Source of the DNA: Limimaricola sp027213785 | GTDB taxonomy: Bacteria; Pseudomonadota; Alphaproteobacteria; Rhodobacterales; Rhodobacteraceae | Length of the DNA: 64,000 bases | NCBI RefSeq assembly: GCF_050847355.1 | Contig: NZ_CP193755.1 | Span: forward strand, 2,356,001 to 2,420,000 | Direction: 5' to 3' | Shown here: positions 46,414-55,108 of the stretch, one piece after another | Layout: every line of letters begins with the position of its first letter | How positions within the stretch are numbered: position 1 is the stretch's first letter | Notes under the pieces: generated by a model | What the model saw: only the letters and a program-made list of their open reading frames with translations | Told to the model about the DNA's origin: nothing | Databases searched by the model: none | Translations under genes and position numbers: made by a program

Positions 46414-47860
46414 ATGCCGTAACGGGGCCTGCGTCATGCATCGTCGTTACCGCTTGCTTGATCAAAACGAGGCTGTTGCCGTTCCCGTATTCGTTCAACG
46501 TGGAGGATTACGGGATGAAACTGTTTGTTGGACTGGATGTGTCGCTGGCTAAAGTCGCGATTTGTGTGGTCAGCGAGCATGGCAAGATCAGCAGGGAGGC
46601 CGAAGTGGCCTGTGAGCCGGATCCCCTGATCCGCTGGCTAAGGGACCTCGACGGCAGCATTGCCGCAATCGGCTTGGAAGCAGGCCCTCTGTCGCAGTGG
46701 CTGCACCGTGCTCTGAACGAAGCGGGGCTGGATCCTGTCCTCATGGAGACGCGGCAGGTCAAGGGCGCGCTCAAGGCCATGCCGATCAAGACGGACCGCC
46801 GCGATGCCGAGGGGATTGCACGCCTACTTCACCTTGGCTGGTTCCGGCCAGTTCACTGCAAATCCGTTTCTGCTCAAGAGGTAAGAGCCGTTCTCAGCGC
46901 CCGGAAGGCCATACAGCAAGTTATGATTTCTCTGGAGATGTCACTGCGCGGACTGCTCCGCAACTTCGGCTTGAAGGTCGGCGCGATTTCTCGCGGCAAG
47001 TTCGAGAGCCGCATCCGAGAATTGGCGGATGGAAACGCCATGCTGGTAACGGCAACAGAGCCCATGCTGCGCGCCAGAACTGCGCTGCGCCAAGAACTGG
47101 TCGGCCTCGAAAAGCAGGTGCGTCAGTTCGCCCAAGACGATCCGGTTTGCCGCCGCCTGATGACGATGCCGGGGATCGGGGCGGTGGTGGCGCTGACCTA
47201 CAGGTCGGCAGTCGATGACCCCGCCCGCTTCGCGTCTTCGAAGAGGGTTGGGCCTTGGGTTGGCCTAACGCCATCCCGCAGCCAGTCCGGCGAACGGGAT
47301 GTCTCGGGTGGCATTACTAAAGCCGGAGACGTGAACCTCAGACGAGCGCTGTGCCAGGCGGCAACTGTCATGATGAACCGTGGCCGGCCGACATGGCTGA
47401 GAATTTGGGAGCCCAGCTTGCCAAACGCCGAGGACGCAAGCGCGCCATGGTCGCCTTGGCGCGTCGTATCGCGGTCATCCTGCATCGGATCTGGGTCGAC
47501 GGCACCACCTTCCAGCCAGAGGCTGCCCCGAAGATGAGCTGATCGGTCGGCTCTATTCGTTGCCTGCTCGGTTGCAGGCCTTCGAGGTCCCGCAGGGACG
47601 TGGTTCCGATGATGCCGTGCTCAGGACTGTCGCTGGTAATGACCAAGCACGCTAATGAGATGGGCACATCGGAATTGCACCGAGCCAGCATCTTGTTGGC
47701 AGCCATCGCGCTGACCACGGACCGAAGCATGTGCCCCAAGGACCCCAAGCGAAGGCCCCCTCAAAGCCGGGAGCGGTATGACTAATGCTACAATCTCTCG
47801 CGGCTGCGGGACCGCCGGTCTTGTGCAATACGCCTTGACTGGGACGCCCCCGTTACCGAA
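46414..47860 (+). mobile_element. IS110-family element nested in the IS5-family element
   Basis: Boundaries inferred because removing 46414-47860 restores a normal IS5 end (stop codon, then GTCCTGACCC). The subterminal sequences CCGTAACGGGGC (left) and GCCCCCGTTACC (right) are imperfect inverted copies, as in the IS1111 subgroup. The size of about 1.45 kb fits the family. Confidence 0.7.
46515..47537 (+). pseudogene. IS110-family transposase with a C-terminal frameshift
   Basis: 340 residues from MKLFVGLDVSLAKVAICVVS, GGAGG upstream. DEDD-type catalytic residues: D in GLDVSLAK, E in IGLEAGPLSQWL, and KTDRRDAEGIARLL. The transposase_20 domain is MPGIGAVVALTYRSAV with GLTPSRSQSGERDVSGGITKAG. 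After PTWL (about 47400) the normal C-terminus (LAKRRGRKRAMVALARRIAV) continues in another frame (to 47542), so the last 50 or so residues are scrambled. Likely inactive. Confidence 0.8.
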
Positions 47861-47872
47861 GTCCTGACCCTA

Positions 47873-48075
47873 GGCACGAAGGGCGGATTCCTGACTTTCG
47901 CTACCCCAGCGAGATGCGCCCTGCACCTCTAACGAAAGCGGATATTCGGCAAGGTCCATTTCTTGATCCTACGACTGCTCAGATAGTAGCAAATTGGCTC
48001 GCTCGCGCCCATGGGCCTTGGCCTTCAGTCTACTACGCTGTTAGGAAATACTGATAAGTAGCTGGAGGGTTCGAG
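47873..48075. other. Non-coding gap between the IS elements and the NERD gene
   Basis: No convincing gene. It includes the promoter region of the NERD-domain gene; GGAGGG lies 5 bases before its ATG. Confidence 0.5.
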
Positions 48076-48591
48076 ATGGTCGCACGGGTCAAACACAAAC
48101 CGAGACTGGAGGTTTGGCGCGACATTGTCTCGGCCAAGGCAGAACCTGAGCTTGAAGAGGTCACTGCAGGAAGGGACGCGGAACTCGCGCTACGTTCGAT
48201 GGTTTCGAGCCACCTAAGCTGGAAATCTGCGAGCATCTTCCATTCGAAGCGAGTCCCATCCAATCTTCGCTCGCAAAGGCGAGGTCGTTACGAGATTGAC
48301 CTTATAGTTCTCTCTCATAAGCAGATTAGTGCTATCGAGATCAAGAATTGGTCTGGCTCGGTGCGCATGTCCGGGTCCTCTTGGATTCAGGAACGGCGGA
48401 ACGGTCAAGAAATCATCCACGAAGATCCACTACAAAAAAATCAGAAAAAGCTAGAAAGCTTATGCGCATTCTTAGAGTCTAAGGGTATTCGTGTTCCAAA
48501 CGCTCGAATATGCAGAGTAATACTATGGAATCAGAACCCGCTTATCCACGAGAAAAAGCAGCTAATAGACCAAGACTCTGATTTAGCTTAG
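48076..48591 (+). pseudogene. NERD-domain protein, 3'-truncated by an IS1595-family element
   Basis: 171 residues, beginning MVARVKHKPRLEVWRDIVSA. The NERD (nuclease-related) core is visible: GRDAELALRSMVSSHL, RGRYEIDLIVLSHKQISAIEIKNWSGSV (D and E-x-K catalytic-type motif) and a following WIQERRNGQ. The last in-frame codons are followed by TAG formed at the edge of the IS, and no matching 3' part is found beyond the IS, so the gene is cut off. NERD domains are usually fused to helicases or kinases and are frequent in defence islands. Confidence 0.8.
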
Positions 48592-49725
48592 CTTTTCCGC
48601 CATATCGCCGCATTTTGCGCGATTTTCCAGGTTTCTTCTTCGCCGAACACCCGCCGGGCCAACATTGCTCGGTTGGCGGAACGAGCGGAGAGCCCTGATG
48701 ATCACCGAACTGAAGTCGATCCCTGACATCTGGAAGCGGATGCCGAGCGAGATGCACGCGCGACGCTTCCTGGAGGGTATCATATGGTCGACCGGCAGGC
48801 ACTGTCCGCATTGCGGGTCGGCGACCTCGTCGGCGCTGCGCGGAAGGACCTGCCGACCGGGGCTCTACCAGTGCCGAGACTGCCGTCTCCAATTCACGGT
48901 CACCACGCTCACCCCGATGCACGGCACCAAGCTCGACTTGCGTATCTGGATCTGCGCGATGTTCCTGGTGCTCACATCGAGCAAGGGCATATCCTCGGTC
49001 GTGATGGCACGGCTGCTCGGCGTGAACCAGAAGACCGCGTGGAAGATGGGGCACGCCATCAGGGAAATGATGGACGACCGGAACGCCGAGCTGCTGCCGC
49101 TGGAGGACATCGTCGAGGTGGACGAGGCGTATGTCGGGGGAGCCCCTAAATCCCTGTCAGAGGCCTATAATCCACGCGGCAAGGGCACTGGGAAGCCGAT
49201 GATCTTCGTGGCGGCCTCTCGCGATGGGCAGACACGCGCCAGGGTCGTTTCCGATGACAAAAGGGCGACGCTCGAGCCGGTTCTCCTGGAGTGGATCGAC
49301 CCCGAGACGACGAACCTGATGACCGATGGAAGCAAGAGCTACCGGGGTCTGGGACAGACGATGGCCGACCACCAGTATGTGATCCACAGCCAGAAAGAGT
49401 ATGCCAACCCGGAGACCGGCGCCCACGTGAACACGGCTGAGGCAGTGATCTCCCAGGTGCAGCGCGCTTTGGTCGGGGTCTACCACAACCTCGGTCGACA
49501 GCACCTCCAGCGATACCTCGACGAGATTGTCTGGCGGTGGAACCATCGCGACCCGGTCCGGGAAGTGGTCAAGCAATGGACTACGAAGGCCGGCATCGAC
49601 CGGGAGAAATCGACGACAATCTGGAAGCCGATCCCTGTGGCCGACCAGATGCGCGTCTTGCTTCAGGGGGCGGTCGGAAAGCAGATCCGCCGCTCGAAGG
49701 AATACGGGCTATACTGGCCGTAGCC
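48590..49725 (+). mobile_element. IS1595-family (ISXO2-like) element
   Basis: Ends inferred from weakly similar inverted termini (AGCTTTTCCGCCATATCGCC at the left; GGCTACGGCCAGTATAGCC read inward at the right). Flanking sequences do not match, so no target duplication survives, which suggests a deletion next to the element. Confidence 0.6.
48698..49723 (+). CDS. IS1595-family (ISXO2-like) transposase
   Basis: 341 residues from MITELKSIPDIWKRMPSE, with GGAG 9 bp upstream. An N-terminal zinc ribbon (CPHCGS...YQCRDCRLQFTVTTLTPM) precedes the DDE domain: D in VEVDEAYVGG, D in NLMTDGSKSY, and the His/Asn-Glu region HVNTAEAVISQVQRALVGVYH. The C-terminal YLDEIVWRWNHR is family-typical. The gene is intact. 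Confidence 0.92.
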   Translation: MITELKSIPDIWKRMPSEMHARRFLEGIIWSTGRHCPHCGSATSSALRGRTCRPGLYQCRDCRLQFTVTTLTPMHGTKLDLRIWICAMFLVLTSSKGISSVVMARLLGVNQKTAWKMGHAIREMMDDRNAELLPLEDIVEVDEAYVGGAPKSLSEAYNPRGKGTGKPMIFVAASRDGQTRARVVSDDKRATLEPVLLEWIDPETTNLMTDGSKSYRGLGQTMADHQYVIHSQKEYANPETGAHVNTAEAVISQVQRALVGVYHNLGRQHLQRYLDEIVWRWNHRDPVREVVKQWTTKAGIDREKSTTIWKPIPVADQMRVLLQGAVGKQIRRSKEYGLYWP

Positions 49726-49762
49726 TGAAGTGCGCATCCCTCCACGGTCCGAACTCGTAGGC

Positions 49763-50614
49763 TCATCTCACCAGCAGGATCGGCACCTTACAGGTGCGGA
49801 TCATCTCGAGGCTCGTCGAGCCCACGAAGAGCGACCGCAGACGGGAATGCCCCGAGGCCCCCATGACGAGATGATCGACCCCGGCCTCGTCGATGAGCTT
49901 GCCGAGGGCCTCCTCCGGCTGGCCGGGAAGGATGCCCGTCTCCGCCTCGAGCCCGGCGGCCAGGAGCAGAGCCTTCGCGTCCTCAATCCCTTTCTTCGTC
50001 GCCTCCGTTTCGGACCCGACCGTGACGATCCTGATCCCGAGCCCCGCATAGAGCGGAGAGCGCGCCACGTAATCGACCGCACGCATGGCGCTCGCGCTGC
50101 CGTCGTAGGCGATGAGCACCTTGCCGATCGGGCGGAATGCCCGGGACGCGATGAACAGAGGCTTCGACGCGGCACGGACCACGCGCTCCAGGTTCGAGCC
50201 GAGGTGCCCCTTTGCAAAGTCGGCGGCCTCGCCGCGTTTGCCGATCAGGATCATCTCGGCACCGCCTTCCTTCTCGGAGATCGCCTCGATCAGATCCCCG
50301 TGGCGCAGGTGCTCCGTCGCACGGACACTCGCGTCGTCGAGAAGCGCCTTTGCGTCCTCGAGGATGGCACGGCCGCGCGTAAGGGCCAGTTTCGCGCGCT
50401 GCTCATCGAGACTGGACAGCTCCTCCAGTAGGGCGCTGCGTGCGCCGAGGGAGATTGCGCCGGAGAGGTCCGATCCCGCGCCACTCTCGCGCCGACCGAG
50501 CACGTGCATCAGCTCGACCGCATAGTCGCCGCATCCGGCGATCCATGCGGCGTGGTCGCAGACGCTCCTCGAGTAGGCGGAGCCGTCTACCAGGGCGATA
50601 ATCTTCTTGGTCAT
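49763..50614 (-). CDS. Universal stress protein, tandem UspA domains
   Basis: 283 residues with two Usp domains. The first (residues about 1-145) begins KKIIALVDGSAYSRSVCDHAAWIA and includes EMILIGKRGEAADFAKGHLGSNLERVVR. The second (about 155-283) has KVLIAYDGSASAMRAVDYVA and the ATP-binding motif VMGASGHSRLRSLFVGSTSLEMIR with G-x2-G-x9-G-S. It starts 13 bp after the SulP stop, so both form an operon. GC-rich, unlike the neighbouring island genes. Confidence 0.93.
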   Translation of the reverse strand: MTKKIIALVDGSAYSRSVCDHAAWIAGCGDYAVELMHVLGRRESGAGSDLSGAISLGARSALLEELSSLDEQRAKLALTRGRAILEDAKALLDDASVRATEHLRHGDLIEAISEKEGGAEMILIGKRGEAADFAKGHLGSNLERVVRAASKPLFIASRAFRPIGKVLIAYDGSASAMRAVDYVARSPLYAGLGIRIVTVGSETEATKKGIEDAKALLLAAGLEAETGILPGQPEEALGKLIDEAGVDHLVMGASGHSRLRSLFVGSTSLEMIRTCKVPILLVR

Positions 50615-50627
50615 GACGTCTCCTCCC

Positions 50628-52109
50628 TCAATGCGCCATCAGCTTGTCCATCGCGCCGGGCTTGTCGTGCACGGCAAGCCTGTCGACGATGGTTTCGGAC
50701 GCTTCATTCATGCCGACGATCTCGACTTCAGAGCCATCCCTGCGGAACTTGAGCACGGCCATGTCGAGGGCAGCAACTGAGGAGATGTCCCAGATATGCG
50801 CGCGGCTCACGTCGATCACCACGCGGTCAGCGGCCTCCTTGAAGTCGAAGGCGTCCATGAAATCCTCCGCCGAGGCGAAGAAGAGCTGCCCCTCGACATG
50901 GTAGGTCCGCACGCGCCCGTCCTCAGACAGGGACGAGGAGACCCGGAACAGCTGCGCAATCTTGCCCGCGAAGAACAGACCCGACAGCAGCACGCCGACG
51001 AGCACGCCGATGGCGAGGTTGTGGGTGTAGACCACGACCGCCACCGTCGCGAGCATGACGATGGACGAAGACCGAGGGTGCGTCTTCAGCTGTTTGATCG
51101 AGGACCAGGAGAAGGTGCCGATCGAGACCATAATCATGATTGCCACGAGCGCGGCCATCGGAATCTGCGCCACGAGTTCGCCAAGCGGGACCACCATCAA
51201 GAGCAAGAAGACACCGGCCGCGAAGCACGAGAGCCGTCCGCGGCCGCCGGATTTGATGTTGATCATCGACTGCCCGATCATCGCGCAGCCGGCCATGCCG
51301 CCGATAAAGCCCGTCGCCGTGTTGGCGAGGCCCTGGCCGATACACTCCTGGTTCCGGTCCGACCCCGTGTCCGTCAGATCGTCGACGATATTCTCGGTCA
51401 TCATGCTCTCGAGCAGCCCGACGACGGCCACCGCCGCCGAATAGGGTAGTATGATCGCGAGCGTCTCGAGATTGAGCGGAATGTCTGGGATCAGGAAGAC
51501 CGGCAGCGTGTCGGGCAGCGCGCCCATGTCGCCGACGGTGCGGACGTCCCAGCCCATGACCATCACCACTGCCGTCAGGAGGATGATCGTCACCAGCGGC
51601 GAGGGCACGGCCCGAGTGAGATAGGGAAAGAGGTAGATAATCCCGAGGCCGGCCGCGACCAGCGGATAAGTGAGCCAAGGCACCCCCGTCAGTTCCGGGA
51701 TCTGCGCCATGAAGATCAGAATGGCGAGCGCGTTGACGAAACCCGTCATCACCGAGCGCGAGACAAAGCGCATCAGGTGCCCCAGCCGCGCGAAACCGGC
51801 AGCGATCTGGAGAAGGCCGGCGAGCACCGTGGTCGCCAAGAGGTATTCGAGGCCGTGGTCGGCGACGAGTGTCACCATCAGCACAGCCGTGGCGGCTGTC
51901 GCAGCCGAGATCATGCCCGGCCGGCCGCCGGCGATGGCAGTGACGACGGCAATGGAGAACGAGGCGTAGAGACCCACCTGGGGGTCCACGCCGGCAATGA
52001 TCGAGAAGGCAATCGCTTCGGGAATGAGGGCGAGCGCGACGACGATGCCGGAGAGCAGATCGCCGCGCACGTTACCGAGCCATTGGCGTCGGTAGGCGTC
52101 GAGGTTCAT
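50628..52109 (-). CDS. SulP-family anion transporter with STAS domain
   Basis: 493 residues with about 10-12 membrane helices. Signature regions are ALALIPEAIAFSIIAGVDPQVGLYASF and the following GRPGMISAATAATAVLMVTLV. The N-x-E-C-I-G-Q-G-L-A-N segment (RNQECIGQGLANTATGFIGGMAG) follows. The C-terminal STAS domain (about 400-490) includes GQLFFASAEDFMDAFDF and VVIDVSRAHIWDISSVAALDMAV. SulP proteins carry sulfate, bicarbonate or other anions; the paired Usp gene is common in marine SulP operons, and bicarbonate or dicarboxylate are possible substrates. Confidence 0.92.
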   Translation of the reverse strand: MNLDAYRRQWLGNVRGDLLSGIVVALALIPEAIAFSIIAGVDPQVGLYASFSIAVVTAIAGGRPGMISAATAATAVLMVTLVADHGLEYLLATTVLAGLLQIAAGFARLGHLMRFVSRSVMTGFVNALAILIFMAQIPELTGVPWLTYPLVAAGLGIIYLFPYLTRAVPSPLVTIILLTAVVMVMGWDVRTVGDMGALPDTLPVFLIPDIPLNLETLAIILPYSAAVAVVGLLESMMTENIVDDLTDTGSDRNQECIGQGLANTATGFIGGMAGCAMIGQSMINIKSGGRGRLSCFAAGVFLLLMVVPLGELVAQIPMAALVAIMIMVSIGTFSWSSIKQLKTHPRSSSIVMLATVAVVVYTHNLAIGVLVGVLLSGLFFAGKIAQLFRVSSSLSEDGRVRTYHVEGQLFFASAEDFMDAFDFKEAADRVVIDVSRAHIWDISSVAALDMAVLKFRRDGSEVEIVGMNEASETIVDRLAVHDKPGAMDKLMAH

Positions 52110-52497
52110 GTTTAAGTGTTCCGTTCCTGTCCGGTTCGGCGGCTATGCCGCACCGGTCATCTTTGCAGATAATCTTGGTTGGCCCGGCGGATCGGCGGCC
52201 GGGAGAGCCACCCAGGGATCGCACCCCGGGTCCAGATGATTGGATCGCAGATAGCGGGTGGCCTCCCAGAGTGCAACCAGATCAACCCACTCGGGATCAT
52301 ACGGAGAAGAGGCCGACAAGGATCGCGGCTGCCTTCAAGGGCGCGCGCAAAGGCACGCACGGCAGCGCGAATGGTCTCCGTTTTCGAGAGGACTTATTCT
52401 GGATTTCACGGATTTGGTGATCTGCTTTCTTTGGTGGATAAGCGGGAATCAGAATGTTAGGGTGCCACTGGAGGTTGCCAAACGCGACGAAGTCGTT
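52110..52497. other. Gap upstream of sulP, spanning a GC shift
   Basis: No secure gene. Bases to about 52385 are GC-rich; on the minus strand two frames look like worn coding sequence (ETIRAAVRAFARALEGSRDP, then in another frame DPEWVDLVALWEATRYLRSN) without a recognisable family. From about 52390 the DNA becomes AT-richer, marking a junction between segments of different origin. Confidence 0.45.
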
Positions 52498-52992
52498 ATG
52501 CATCATGAGCTTAAGAAATTCTTGAGCCATCAAAAGGCGTCCGGTTTCGGCGAGCGGTTTATGATGTCTGTGCTTGAACTATGCCTCGAACAAGAAGCTA
52601 GTAAGATCGCAGCAGATGGCTTCTTTAGCGCTATTCAGAATGATGATTTCGAGGCCGCAACTCATGCCATCTCGCAACTTGAAACATTTGATAAACTTAA
52701 GCTATACGGCGGTAGAGTTCTATCAGGTGACTTACTTGAGCTGCGAGCAAATGGTCACTCAATTTCACTCAAAAATCTACCGAGTGGCAAAACGATCAGC
52801 GTGAAGTGCCGGAGAAACAAGCTATTGCTTTTCTTCGCAGCTGTGCTTGGCTCATCACCTATGATCTGCTTGTCTGAGCCCTACCAATCAATCTCTGTTT
52901 CTCCTTGCGATAGTGTTTTGTTTCATGCGGCAGGTCAAGAAAGGCCGGAGGAATTTGAGCTTTCGCGGATTTTTAGTATGGTTCGGGGTTGA
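52498..52992 (+). CDS. Hypothetical protein, low-GC, possibly 5'-truncated
   Basis: The frame is open from 52258, but the part before about 52390 is GC-rich junction DNA, so the start is taken at ATG 52498 (MHHELKKFLSHQKASGFGER), without a good ribosome site. About 164 residues, mixed alpha/beta, with acidic helices (MSVLELCLEQEASKIAADGFFSAIQNDDFEAATHAISQLE) and a beta-rich second half. No family recognised. It may have lost its original 5' end at the junction. Confidence 0.5.
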   Translation: MHHELKKFLSHQKASGFGERFMMSVLELCLEQEASKIAADGFFSAIQNDDFEAATHAISQLETFDKLKLYGGRVLSGDLLELRANGHSISLKNLPSGKTISVKCRRNKLLLFFAAVLGSSPMICLSEPYQSISVSPCDSVLFHAAGQERPEEFELSRIFSMVRG

Positions 52993-53454
52993 TCAGGGTA
53001 CATTCTTACAAGTTGCTCAGACACTAATAGCTGATGCCTGCCGGAAGTAAGTTCTGTCCGCGAAGATAGCCTTCTTATTGAGGCGATGCTGCGCAGGACT
53101 GCAAATGATCGGTTCGGGGAGCTGCGGCGCAGCGTTGTAACAACCGGTCAAGGTCAGGAATGGGCCGTCATTGACCTCGCCAGCGCTGAGATGCTTATAG
53201 AAGGCTAGGACCGGCGCTCCCTCCCATGCAACACCGATAACAATGAAGACTATCACCCCTGAGACCGCTTCAAAAACAAAACCGACAGTTCCAGTGCCAG
53301 CGCCGACAAAAACGTTAATCATGTGGTCGCATAGGCTTCCAAAATAACCTTTCTATTCTGCCTCTACGCCTTGGATAATCTCTGGTGGGAGTTCTGCACT
53401 CTGGAAGCTGCATCGCCGCGTTTGACGGGTTCTTATGATGGATGTTGGCCGTGG
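52993..53454. other. Gap without a confident gene
   Basis: A minus-strand frame at 53322-53017 (101 codons, hydrophobic start MINVFVGAGTGTVGFVFEAV) is open, but its second half looks like the recurrent non-coding sequence found between genes and its start lacks a good site, so it is not called. Nothing else is seen. Confidence 0.4.
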
Positions 53455-54003
53455 CTACTTTGCACCAAACTTGCCAAACATTGGGTGCGACCGCTCCCAA
53501 AGGGCATCCTCAACGTCTTGAACTAATGATGCTTCCGCCTCTCCGCGAACAGGAGTAACTTCTACATTTATCTTGGAATCCGCATCCGGACACCATAGAT
53601 GCAACTTTAGTGCATACGTGCCATTGGCGCTGAAGTGCAGATGCTGATGGAGTCTCGCCCCAACATCTTTCGAACTGCCAACATAGACGGTCCTGCTATC
53701 AGCGACATGATTATTTCGTGCCAGCTTTAGTCCGTCCGGTGGCCTGAACTGTTCGAAAGCCATTTGCAGCATATCCGCTGTAGCTTGGTCATTTACAGTG
53801 AGGCGGTAGATGGCCGCACAGTTGGTGACATCGCCGAGCGATGGCCTGATCAAGTTGCGAATCCCTCCGGGCTCGAATCCCGCTCTTATCTTGTGGAATG
53901 AGAAGTCTTGCTCGACCACGTCCCCGAACTCCGCATTGTTGAGCGCCGAAATTCGCTTCTCGAGGTTATCCCGAGCGAAACCCAGAAGTTCATCGTCAAT
54001 CAA
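53455..54003 (-). CDS. GIY-YIG-like nuclease domain protein
   Basis: 182 residues, apparently starting at TTG 54003, which overlaps the stop of the upstream 73-codon gene. Residues 64-68 (AIYRL) and 106-110 (VYVGS) occupy the GIY and YIG positions, followed by SSKDVGARLHQHLH with Arg117 as the candidate catalytic arginine. Glu170 lies in ALWERSHPMFGKFG, the typical ending of a GIY-YIG subfamily. Residues 1-60 are a separate helical part. Third gene of a compact three-gene cassette; it may be a DNA-cleaving effector. Confidence 0.72.
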   Translation of the reverse strand: MIDDELLGFARDNLEKRISALNNAEFGDVVEQDFSFHKIRAGFEPGGIRNLIRPSLGDVTNCAAIYRLTVNDQATADMLQMAFEQFRPPDGLKLARNNHVADSRTVYVGSSKDVGARLHQHLHFSANGTYALKLHLWCPDADSKINVEVTPVRGEAEASLVQDVEDALWERSHPMFGKFGAK

Positions 54004-54217
54004 ACTGCCAACCTTTCGCCTTATGGATCACGGGTTCCGATTGTCTGAACTCCCGAAGGAACGTCACCCAAGCCATGAAGTTGTTGGGTCCGCTAAGGGT
54101 CCGAAATGCGGCCAGCAACTGCGGCATCCTGTCGGCCCCGCGAACTCCCCCAGTGGGCCGTTTTAGTAGCGACCCAAAGGCAAGGCAATCTCGACCTGTC
54201 AGATATTTGGATATCAC
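53996..54217 (-). CDS. Small unknown protein of the nuclease cassette (73 aa)
   Basis: 73 residues starting at GTG, whose GTGA overlaps the stop of the nuclease gene by 4 bp; its own stop overlaps the TTG start of the GIY-YIG gene by 8 bp. Sequence features: an N-terminal basic part (MISKYLTGRDCLAFGSLLKRP) and an aromatic C-terminus (NNFMAWVTFLREFRQSEPVI). No family recognised. The double overlap argues for a real, translationally coupled gene, possibly an adaptor or an immunity-type partner. Confidence 0.5.
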   Translation of the reverse strand: MISKYLTGRDCLAFGSLLKRPTGGVRGADRMPQLLAAFRTLSGPNNFMAWVTFLREFRQSEPVIHKAKGWQFD

Positions 54218-55086
54218 TCGTTCACTTTGTGAACTCGAGATTTAACACCCAAGAGCTTGGCTCTGGCGGCGAGTTCTGCGGGTAGTTCTCGTTCAGATAT
54301 AAGGATTGCGCGCACCTTCACTTCGACCGGCAAACGCGTTGCCCTGAGCACCTCCCGATACTTCACGCATTGGTATATTCCGCGGCGAAGATCGTCGTCA
54401 CTCGACAGGCATGACTTGACCTCGACAACTGCGAACTCTTCTCCTTTTGTGAAGAGCACATCGACTCGATCGCCGGACAGAAGGTCCTTCTCAACTTCAC
54501 TTGCGAATCCTTGCGATAGCCCAATTGCACTCGGGCTATTGCGCGTCCATTCCTTTAAGCGTTTGTGCTGTTCGCTCTCTCCTTCGCCCTTCGAAAACAC
54601 AGTCTTGGGGGGCTTTCCGTCCTGTTCCGTGAAAATCTTCTGATCCACGCCCCTCGGGCGTTCGCCGAATGCTTCCTGAAAGACCCAATCCCAGTCTTTG
54701 AAATTCCTAACTGCCTCGCGAATATCTCTTACGACCTCGAGCTTCTGACTACGATCCAAGTCTTCCCATTTCTTGGTTCGCTTCTTTCGCCAAAGGTTGT
54801 CGTAATACCAATTGAAGCCGGTCCCCGGGATTCCTGACGAGCTGGTTACCAAAGCGTTGATTGGAGGTGCGCTCTCCGCAATGGAGGAAATTTCGTTCAT
54901 CATTTTGCCCGCGACGCCGCCAACGTGAAGACTGAAGATTTTCGATGTCTTCAACTCGCGTTCCAACATCTCCGCAGCTTCGCCGTAAGTGACGAACGGC
55001 TCGTCCACTGTTTCCAGCTTTACAAGGATGAGGGCAAGCAAGTATGGCGCGCCCTTCTCATTTAGCCACTGCCGCTGATAAGCCAT
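54214..55086 (-). CDS. Predicted nuclease: wHTH-like N-domain plus PD-(D/E)XK-like C-domain
   Basis: 290 residues from MAYQRQWLNEKGAPYLLALI, with AGAGG 5 bp before the ATG; a frame to 55140 is less likely. Residues about 25-95 resemble the winged-helix-like domain that precedes several nucleases (YGEAAEMLERE, VGGVAGKMMNEI, PPINALVTSSSGIPGTGF). Residues 165-260 carry a restriction-fold pattern: Glu170/Glu172 (GEGESEQHKRLKEW), Asp209 (SGDRVDVLF), Glu222 and Lys224 (VVEVKSCLSSDDDL), then RGIYQCVKYREVL. First gene of the cassette; it sits behind a palindrome overlapping a candidate -10 box. Confidence 0.75.
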   Translation of the reverse strand: MAYQRQWLNEKGAPYLLALILVKLETVDEPFVTYGEAAEMLERELKTSKIFSLHVGGVAGKMMNEISSIAESAPPINALVTSSSGIPGTGFNWYYDNLWRKKRTKKWEDLDRSQKLEVVRDIREAVRNFKDWDWVFQEAFGERPRGVDQKIFTEQDGKPPKTVFSKGEGESEQHKRLKEWTRNSPSAIGLSQGFASEVEKDLLSGDRVDVLFTKGEEFAVVEVKSCLSSDDDLRRGIYQCVKYREVLRATRLPVEVKVRAILISERELPAELAARAKLLGVKSRVHKVNE

Positions 55087-55108
55087 GTTACCTCTAAAAT
55101 CGTCTGTG

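Larger units (their letters stand above)
45592..47870 (+). mobile_element. IS5-family (IS427-type) element, split by an IS110-family insertion
   Basis: The left end GGGTCAGGAC at 45592 and the right end GTCCTGACCC ending at 47870 are exact inverted repeats, each flanked by TA (45590-45591 and 47871-47872), the target duplication typical of this group. The transposase frame ends at 46412 (TGA), right where the outer right end would be expected. Instead about 1.45 kb of an IS110-type element intervenes before the GTCCTGACCC end. Confidence 0.85.

Noticed and set aside
49726..49762. Search for an 8-bp target duplication of the IS1595-type element
   Set aside because: The bases right of the element (TGAAGTGC) do not match those to the left (TTTAGCTT), so no duplication is claimed.
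53017..53322. 101-codon minus-strand frame
   Set aside because: Only the first 35 residues look protein-like and there is no good start site; left as a non-coding gap.
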